64,000 nt of DNA from Chloroflexota bacterium (GTDB lineage Bacteria; Chloroflexota; Dehalococcoidia; Tepidiformales; Tepidiformaceae), in assembly GCA_026702615.1 (NCBI GenBank), contig JAPPBY010000004.1, forward strand, positions 1 through 64,000, written 5' to 3'. Numbering within the stretch: the stretch's first letter is position 1; every line of letters starts with the position of its first letter. The notes beneath the pieces were generated by a model, which was given only the letters and a program-made list of their open reading frames with translations, did no database searches and had not been told where the DNA came from. Positions 59,579-64,000 of this stretch are shown piece after piece. A program made the translations under genes and the position numbers.

Positions 59579-60709
59579 CTACGGTCGCTGGATTCTTGAC
59601 CGAATGCTGTCCCAGAGCGTCGCCAGCCGGTCCCTAGCCCCGCTTCCCATGGCAGCGAACTGGCCGCTACGCATCTCGTTCCCGCCGGCTACACCGCCGC
59701 CTGTCGCTGGAGATCTCGCCATCCACAGGAAGAACACGGTGCTGATCGCAGCCAGCCCTGCCACCACCGAGAGCACGACGATGAGCGCGGTGGTTCCGGC
59801 GCCCGTGCCGCCGCCGCTCTCCTCCGGGGCTGGAGGAGCGGGCGTATCCGTTGGCGCGGGCGTGGGCGCCTCCGTTGCTGCGGGGGGCTCGGTGGTGGCC
59901 GCAGGGGGCTCGGTGGCGACCGGTGTTGCAGCGGCTGTTGGCGTCGGCGCCGGGGTTGGCGTAGCGGTCGCAACCTCCGTCGCTTCAACGGCCTCGGTGG
60001 GTACCGGTGTCTCTTCGGTGGTTTCCTCGGATTCCGTTGTTTCCGTTGGCTCCTCGGTATCGGCGGGCTCTTCGGTCTCAGTCGGCTCCTCGGTGTCGGT
60101 CGGCTCCTCGGTCTCCGTGGGTTCCTCGGTCTCCGTGGGTACCTCGGTTTCCGTGGGCTCAGTCGGCTCCTCGGGCTCCCCCGGTTCTTCGGGCTCGGCA
60201 GGCTCCTCTGGTTCCCCGGGTTCCTCAGGCTCGGCAGGCTCCTCCGGTTCCCCGGGATCGGAAGCCGTTGGCGTTTCCGTCGGCTCGACCGGCTCGGGCG
60301 GAGCTGCCGGCAACGTCAGATCGAGCTCCTGCGGTGCCGCCCGCCAGGCCCCTGTTTCTTCGGCGAACCGGTCACCGATCTGGAAGCGCACCACGGCATC
60401 CTCAACGCCGCATCCCGCCTTCCCCTCCTCGGAGAGCACCACCACCCGATAGCTCGTGACCCCGTTTTCGCTGAGCGTCTGAGGAGTGTCCGCTTCGCTG
60501 CACACGGTGCCGTCGATGTAGGCGACGACCTCCAGCCCTCCGTCTACATCGCCGTCCGCCGCGGTCACTACACCGAAGAACGTTCCCGGGAGACCCGGCT
60601 GCGCCTGCGCTACCCCGCTCGGCTCCGCCGCCAGCCCCGCCGCCAGCGCCGCACCTGCGGCCAGCGTCGCGAGGGCCGCGAATAGCCATCTCCCCCGCTG
60701 CCGGTCCAT
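59579..60709 (-). CDS. Surface protein with Glu/Pro/Thr repeats and C-terminal membrane helix
   Basis: 376 residues. Signal peptide (cleavage about AQAQP), a beta-rich domain of about 90 residues with two Cys (C70, C100), then a repeat region (about 140-235) of EEPGEP/EEPAEP and TEEPTET units, an Ala/Pro/Thr stalk, one helix at about 307-331 and a 45-residue basic cytosolic tail. No LPxTG-like signal precedes the helix. It lies beside two sortases and may be their partner or a substrate using an unusual signal. Confidence 0.7.
   Translation of the reverse strand: MDRQRGRWLFAALATLAAGAALAAGLAAEPSGVAQAQPGLPGTFFGVVTAADGDVDGGLEVVAYIDGTVCSEADTPQTLSENGVTSYRVVVLSEEGKAGCGVEDAVVRFQIGDRFAEETGAWRAAPQELDLTLPAAPPEPVEPTETPTASDPGEPEEPAEPEEPGEPEEPAEPEEPGEPEEPTEPTETEVPTETEEPTETEEPTDTEEPTETEEPADTEEPTETTESEETTEETPVPTEAVEATEVATATPTPAPTPTAAATPVATEPPAATTEPPAATEAPTPAPTDTPAPPAPEESGGGTGAGTTALIVVLSVVAGLAAISTVFFLWMARSPATGGGVAGGNEMRSGQFAAMGSGARDRLATLWDSIRSRIQRP
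60040..60260. repeat. In-frame tandem repeats within the surface protein gene
   Basis: Imperfect units of about 18 bases (ggctcctcggtctcngtn type) and longer blocks (ggttcctcaggctcggcag / ggctcctctggttccccgg) repeat in frame and encode the EEP and TEEPTE units. Repeat-number change here would not break the frame. Confidence 0.65.
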
Positions 60710-60716
60710 GGGCCCG

Positions 60717-60722
60717 AGCCTA
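60717..60722 (-). promoter_or_regulatory. -10 element for the surface protein gene
   Basis: TAGGCT followed by 7 bases and the ATG at 60709. Confidence 0.45.
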
Positions 60723-60779
60723 CAGCAGTTTCTGGAAATATCCTACTGTACTAGCGCTTTAGCCTTTAGGTTCGCCCGC

Positions 60780-61106
60780 CTAGTTCACCGAGAGCGTCAT
60801 CGTCGGAGGCGTCAGCGCGAAGTGCATCTCCACCGAGAACTCGTCCAGCTTGTCCGACCAGCTCGCCCACATCCCCCGCGCGTACGCCGCCTCTGCGCTC
60901 CCGAACGATCCCTGCATCGCCCGCGCATCCTCGAAGCAGTACACGCCCAGCATCGTCCCTTCCCGCGTCTCTCCCCACTGCACGCTCGAGATCCCCGGGA
61001 TCTTCGCCACCTCGCGCAGGTGTTGCGAGCGGAACCACGCCGAGAACGTCGCGCGGTCGTCCTTCACACGCGCCCGCAACAGGATGAACGGCTGCTCGCC
61101 TCTCAT
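60780..61106 (-). CDS. Small alpha-beta protein of unknown function
   Basis: 108 residues from an ATG that overlaps the previous stop (ATGA). The pattern FILLRARVKDDRATFSAWFRSQHLREVAKIPGISSVQWGE, then MLGVYCFEDARAMQGSFGS looks like a dimeric ferredoxin-like barrel (EthD/antibiotic monooxygenase type). No catalytic residues assigned. Coupled to the P-loop kinase gene. Confidence 0.65.
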   Translation of the reverse strand: MRGEQPFILLRARVKDDRATFSAWFRSQHLREVAKIPGISSVQWGETREGTMLGVYCFEDARAMQGSFGSAEAAYARGMWASWSDKLDEFSVEMHFALTPPTMTLSVN

Positions 61107-61618
61107 GCGTCTCCCCGCCTGCCTCCCTGGCAGAGCGTCGCCGTCAGGACCACGCTCGCCTCCACACAGTATCGCGAATCCACCTGTACGCACGGCACCC
61201 GGAACGGCTCCTCCTCGCCTCGCATACGGTTGTACACGCCGATGTTCGCTTCGGAGGCTCCCCCGCGCGGCCCTGAGAGCCGTTCTCGCACGATGGCCTC
61301 CGGTGCCGTCAGCCGCACTGCTACCACGGGCGCCCCTTGCCGCTCCGCCAGGTCCAGGAACCCCTGCCGCTCCCGCTCCCGCAGGTTCGTCGCGTCGATG
61401 ATCACGTCGCGGCCCTCCTCCAGCGCCCCCTCCGCCCGCGTCCGCACCTCCGCGAACACGGCTCCGCTCTCCTTGCGCGTGTACCGCCGCTTCGGGAACA
61501 GCTCCCGGCGCACGAGGTCGCTCTCGAGCACGCAGGCGTCCAGTCGCGGCGCAAGCTGCGCTGCAAACGTGGTCTTGCCCGAACCCGGCAAGCCGCTCAG
61601 CAGGACCAGTGTCGGCAA
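61103..61618 (-). CDS. P-loop kinase-like ATP-binding protein
   Basis: 171 residues from a TTG with GGGAGG upstream. Walker A is SGLPGSGKTTF at 8-18, then ESDLVRRELF and DVIIDATNLRERERQGFLDLA, the AAA_33/zeta-toxin/polynucleotide kinase pattern. Likely phosphorylates a small molecule or nucleic acid end. Divergent from rpsO. Confidence 0.82.
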   Translation of the reverse strand: MPTLVLLSGLPGSGKTTFAAQLAPRLDACVLESDLVRRELFPKRRYTRKESGAVFAEVRTRAEGALEEGRDVIIDATNLRERERQGFLDLAERQGAPVVAVRLTAPEAIVRERLSGPRGGASEANIGVYNRMRGEEEPFRVPCVQVDSRYCVEASVVLTATLCQGGRRGDA

Positions 61619-61619
61619 A

Positions 61620-61648
61620 TTGCCGGTACCTCCCCCTCGTGCTACTTT
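61620..61648 (+). promoter_or_regulatory. Candidate rpsO-pnp promoter
   Basis: TTGCCG (61620-61625) and TACTTT (61643-61648) with a 17-base spacer, about 40 bases before the rpsO start. Confidence 0.45.
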
Positions 61649-61687
61649 CCTCCCTGAAGACAGGTAAAGGAAGTCGAACGAGCAAGT

Positions 61688-61954
61688 TTGCTGGCCCAGG
61701 AAACGAAAGAGGCCCTGATTCGGGAGTACGCCCAGAACGAAGGCGATACAGGCTCCCCTGAAGTACAGGTGGCGCTCCTCACTGAGCGCATCAAGTACCT
61801 GACCGCGCACCTGCAGGAGCACAAGCACGACTACCACACGCGCCGCGGGCTGCTGAAGCTCGTCGGCCAGCGTCGCAGGCTGTTGCGCTACCTCAACAAG
61901 CGGGATGTAAACAGGTACCGAACGCTCATCGGGCGCCTCGGGCTGCGCCGCTAG
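61688..61954 (+). CDS. rpsO: Ribosomal protein uS15
   Basis: 88 residues from a TTG start. Signature [57 protein letters not shown]. Binds 16S rRNA central domain. Followed by pnp after 115 bases, the conserved rpsO-pnp order. Confidence 0.96.
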   Translation: MLAQETKEALIREYAQNEGDTGSPEVQVALLTERIKYLTAHLQEHKHDYHTRRGLLKLVGQRRRLLRYLNKRDVNRYRTLIGRLGLRR

Positions 61955-62033
61955 CCCACCCTCTTTCTCCCCGGCCTTGCCCCCGCGCTGGGCCGCAGCC
62001 TGCCACTGAGCCCTCCCGAACCGACCTGACACC

Positions 62034-62047
62034 GCGGCGGACGCCGC
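62034..62047 (+). promoter_or_regulatory. Small hairpin in the pnp leader
   Basis: GCGGC-GGAC-GCCGC stem-loop, 23 bases before the pnp ATG. In E. coli a longer stem-loop here is cut by RNase III to autoregulate pnp; this one is short, so the parallel is tentative. Confidence 0.3.
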
Positions 62048-62069
62048 AAGAGAAAGTGTGAAGAGAAAC

Positions 62070-64000
62070 ATGACAGCAACCGAATCCAGCATCCGTACCT
62101 ACGAAGTCGAGATCGGCGGCAAGCCCCTGCTCATCCAGCACGGCGCCCTCGCCGGCCTCGCCAACGGCGCCGTCACCGTGCGCCAGGGCGATACCGTCGT
62201 CCTTGTCACGGCCTGCATGGCCGATCCCCGGGAAGGTATCGACTTCTTCCCCCTCACCGTCGATTACGAAGAGCGCCTCTACGCCGTGGGCAAGATCCCC
62301 GGCGGTTTCCCCCGGCGCGAGGGTCGCCCCTCCTCCGATGGCATCCTCGCCATGCGCCTCACCGACCGCTCGATCCGCCCCCTCTTCCCCAAGGGCTTCC
62401 GCAACGAGATCCAGATCGTCGCCACCACCCTCTCCTCCGACCGCGAGCACCAGCCCGACACCCTCATCACCGTCGGCGCCAGCGCCGCCCTCAGCATCAG
62501 CGACATCCCCTTCAACGGTCCCGTCAGCAGCGTCCGCGTCGGCCGCATCGACGGCGAGTACGTCGTGAACCCCACCTTCACCGAGGCCGCCGAGGGTGAC
62601 CTCGACCTCATCGTCGCCGGCACGAAGGACGCCGTCATGATGGTCGAAGCCGGCGCCACCGAGGTTCCCGAGGAAGCCGTCATCGAGGCGATGGAGATTG
62701 CCATGGAGGCGAACTCCGCCATCAACGGTCTCATCGAGGAAATCGCTGCGGACGCCGCCCCCGTCAAGAAGGACTACACCCCCGCCGTCGACAACGAAGA
62801 GGCCATCGAGGCCGTCCGCGACGCCCTTTCCGGCCGCCTCGACGACCTCGTCTCGAACGCCGCCAGCGAGCGCAGCGAAGAGAACAAGCGCGTCCGCGCC
62901 GAGCTTACCGAGCAGTTCGAGGACCGCTTCGACAAGCGAGACATCGGTGATGCCCTCTACGCCGTCATCAAGAAGGCCATGCGCGACCGCATCCTGAACG
63001 AAGGCCGTCGCGCCGACGACCGCGAAACGACCGAGATCCGCCCCCTCGACATCCACGTTGGCACCCTCCCGCGCACCCACGGCTCCGGCCTCTTCAAGCG
63101 CGGCGAGACCCAGGTGCTCACCATCGCCACCCTCGGCGGCATGAACATGGCGCAGAAGCTCGACACCCTCTCCCCGGACGAGTCGAAGCGCTACATGCAC
63201 CACTACAACTTCCCGCCCTACTCCGTTGGCGAGGCGCGCCCCATGCGTGGCGCCGGCCGCCGCGAGATCGGGCACGGCGCTCTTGCCGAGCGCGCCCTCC
63301 TTCCCGTCATCCCGCCCGAGACGGAGTTCCCCTACGCCCTCCGCCTCGTCAGCGAGGTGCTCTCCTCCAACGGCTCCACCTCCATGGCCAGTGTCTGCGG
63401 CAGCACCCTCGCCCTCATGGACGCGGGCGTGCCCCTCTCCGCCCCCGTCGCCGGCATCGCGATGGGCCTGATCATGGGCGAGGACGACAACTACGCCGTC
63501 CTGACCGACATCGCCGGCCAGGAAGACTTCATGGGCGACATGGACTTCAAGGTCGCCGGAACGGAAGAGGGCATCACCGCCCTCCAGATGGACATCAAGA
63601 TCGGCGGCGTCTCCCGCGAGCTGCTCGAGACCGCCCTCTCCCAGGCTCGGGAAGCCCGCATGTTCCTCCTTGAGCGCATGGGCGAGGTCATCGAGAAGCC
63701 GCGCGAGTCCGTCTCCGAGCACGCGCCCAAGGTCTACATCATCAAGATCGACCAGGAGCAGATCGGCACGGTGATCGGCCCGGGCGGCCGCGTCATCCGC
63801 AAGATTCAGGAAGACTCCGGCGGCGCCAACGTCGACATCCAGGAGGACGGCACGATCTTCGTCTCCGCTGTCGAGGGCGATGCTGCCGATATCGCCATCC
63901 GCATGATCGAGGGCCTCACCAAGGAGATCGGCGTCGGCGAGACCTACACCGGTCCCGTTACCCGCATCCTCAACTTCGGCGCCTTCGTCGAGATCCTTCC
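62070..64000 (+). CDS. pnp: Polyribonucleotide nucleotidyltransferase (3' end beyond the window)
   Basis: 643 residues visible from the ATG at 62070. First RNase PH core ([47 protein letters not shown]), helical linker, second core with [23 protein letters not shown] and [14 protein letters not shown], then the KH domain ([20 protein letters not shown]) and the start of S1 ([15 protein letters not shown]). Phosphorolytic 3'-5' exoribonuclease. Confidence 0.97.
   Translation, partial: MTATESSIRTYEVEIGGKPLLIQHGALAGLANGAVTVRQGDTVVLVTACMADPREGIDFFPLTVDYEERLYAVGKIPGGFPRREGRPSSDGILAMRLTDRSIRPLFPKGFRNEIQIVATTLSSDREHQPDTLITVGASAALSISDIPFNGPVSSVRVGRIDGEYVVNPTFTEAAEGDLDLIVAGTKDAVMMVEAGATEVPEEAVIEAMEIAMEANSAINGLIEEIAADAAPVKKDYTPAVDNEEAIEAVRDALSGRLDDLVSNAASERSEENKRVRAELTEQFEDRFDKRDIGDALYAVIKKAMRDRILNEGRRADDRETTEIRPLDIHVGTLPRTHGSGLFKRGETQVLTIATLGGMNMAQKLDTLSPDESKRYMHHYNFPPYSVGEARPMRGAGRREIGHGALAERALLPVIPPETEFPYALRLVSEVLSSNGSTSMASVCGSTLALMDAGVPLSAPVAGIAMGLIMGEDDNYAVLTDIAGQEDFMGDMDFKVAGTEEGITALQMDIKIGGVSRELLETALSQAREARMFLLERMGEVIEKPRESVSEHAPKVYIIKIDQEQIGTVIGPGGRVIRKIQEDSGGANVDIQEDGTIFVSAVEGDAADIAIRMIEGLTKEIGVGETYTGPVTRILNFGAFVEIL

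Noticed and set aside
60586-60605. LPGTF near residue 40 of the surface protein as a sortase signal
   Set aside because: It lies just after the signal peptide, not before a C-terminal membrane helix and basic tail, so it cannot act as a sorting signal.

Overview
The window is a gene-dense, very GC-rich bacterial chromosome segment with about 75 supported protein-coding genes. I found no rRNA, tRNA, CRISPR array or insertion sequence. Housekeeping genes (uvrB, mutM, ruvA, ruvC, rho, rpsT, rpsU, rpsO, pnp, purU, purQ, purL, panB, panC, sucD) mix with a b6-type quinol oxidising complex, an ammonium transporter/PII pair, electron transfer flavoprotein, sortases, lipoproteins and two toxin-antitoxin pairs. 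Sortases, lipoboxes, LysM proteins and split cytochrome b6/subunit IV genes with the b6 cysteine suggest an aerobic, probably monoderm bacterium. Overall composition and gene style fit Chloroflexota (for example Dehalococcoidia/Tepidiformales-like lineages). That assignment is inference, because no rRNA is present.

Layout. 1-9.3 kb: partial DinB protein, lutA and a lutB-lutC fusion, site-2 protease with CBS domains, a TIM-barrel-like lipoprotein divergent from a penicillin-binding protein, and etfBA. 9.3-12.3 kb: a 0.5 kb gap with degenerate direct repeats, then amt, a PII gene and an unknown gene. 12.3-20.4 kb: SDR protein, mazEF, purU, a large secreted unknown, DUF502 membrane genes, a CDGSH iron-sulfur protein, vapBC and an orphan sucD. 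20.5-28.1 kb: a mostly overlapping run (AMACR-like CoA transferase, SMP-30, toroid protein, MarC-like, SnoaL-like, VOC, surE), then yebC, ruvC and a flavin-split-barrel protein. 28.2-34.8 kb (minus): mutM, unknown, P1 peptidase, a structured leader, panB, panC, uvrB. 34.8-39.2 kb: ruvA, an apparently circularly permuted DsbA-like protein, a small phosphatase, an unknown and an M16 peptidase. 39.2-46.7 kb (minus): 7TM-HD phosphodiesterase, purQ, two DUF4389 and two RDD membrane genes, purL. 46.8-49.6 kb: serine beta-lactamase-like esterase, rpsU-yqeY, DUF1992 and two micro-ORFs resembling desulforedoxin. 49.7-53.8 kb (minus): the bc operon, made of a tiny membrane subunit, cytochrome b6, subunit IV, Rieske and a cytochrome c-LysM-cupredoxin fusion. 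53.9-61.1 kb: glycosyltransferase, rpsT, rho with no standard start codon, M23 peptidase, two lipoprotein-type sortases, a Glu/Pro/Thr-repeat surface protein and two small genes. 61.7-64 kb: rpsO and the 5' part of pnp.

How it works together. The bc operon should pass electrons from menaquinol through Rieske to a heme c/type-1 copper protein held near the wall by LysM repeats. ETF and the Lut proteins feed electrons into the quinone pool. Amt and PII handle ammonium uptake. The sortase, surface-protein and M23 genes form a cell-surface neighbourhood.

Two window-wide features stand out. At least twelve genes carry a TANNNT hexamer exactly 6 or 7 bases before the start codon, the signature of leaderless transcripts. 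Five of ten convergent gene pairs overlap by exactly four bases in CTAG/CTAA, so stop codons of opposite strands interleave.
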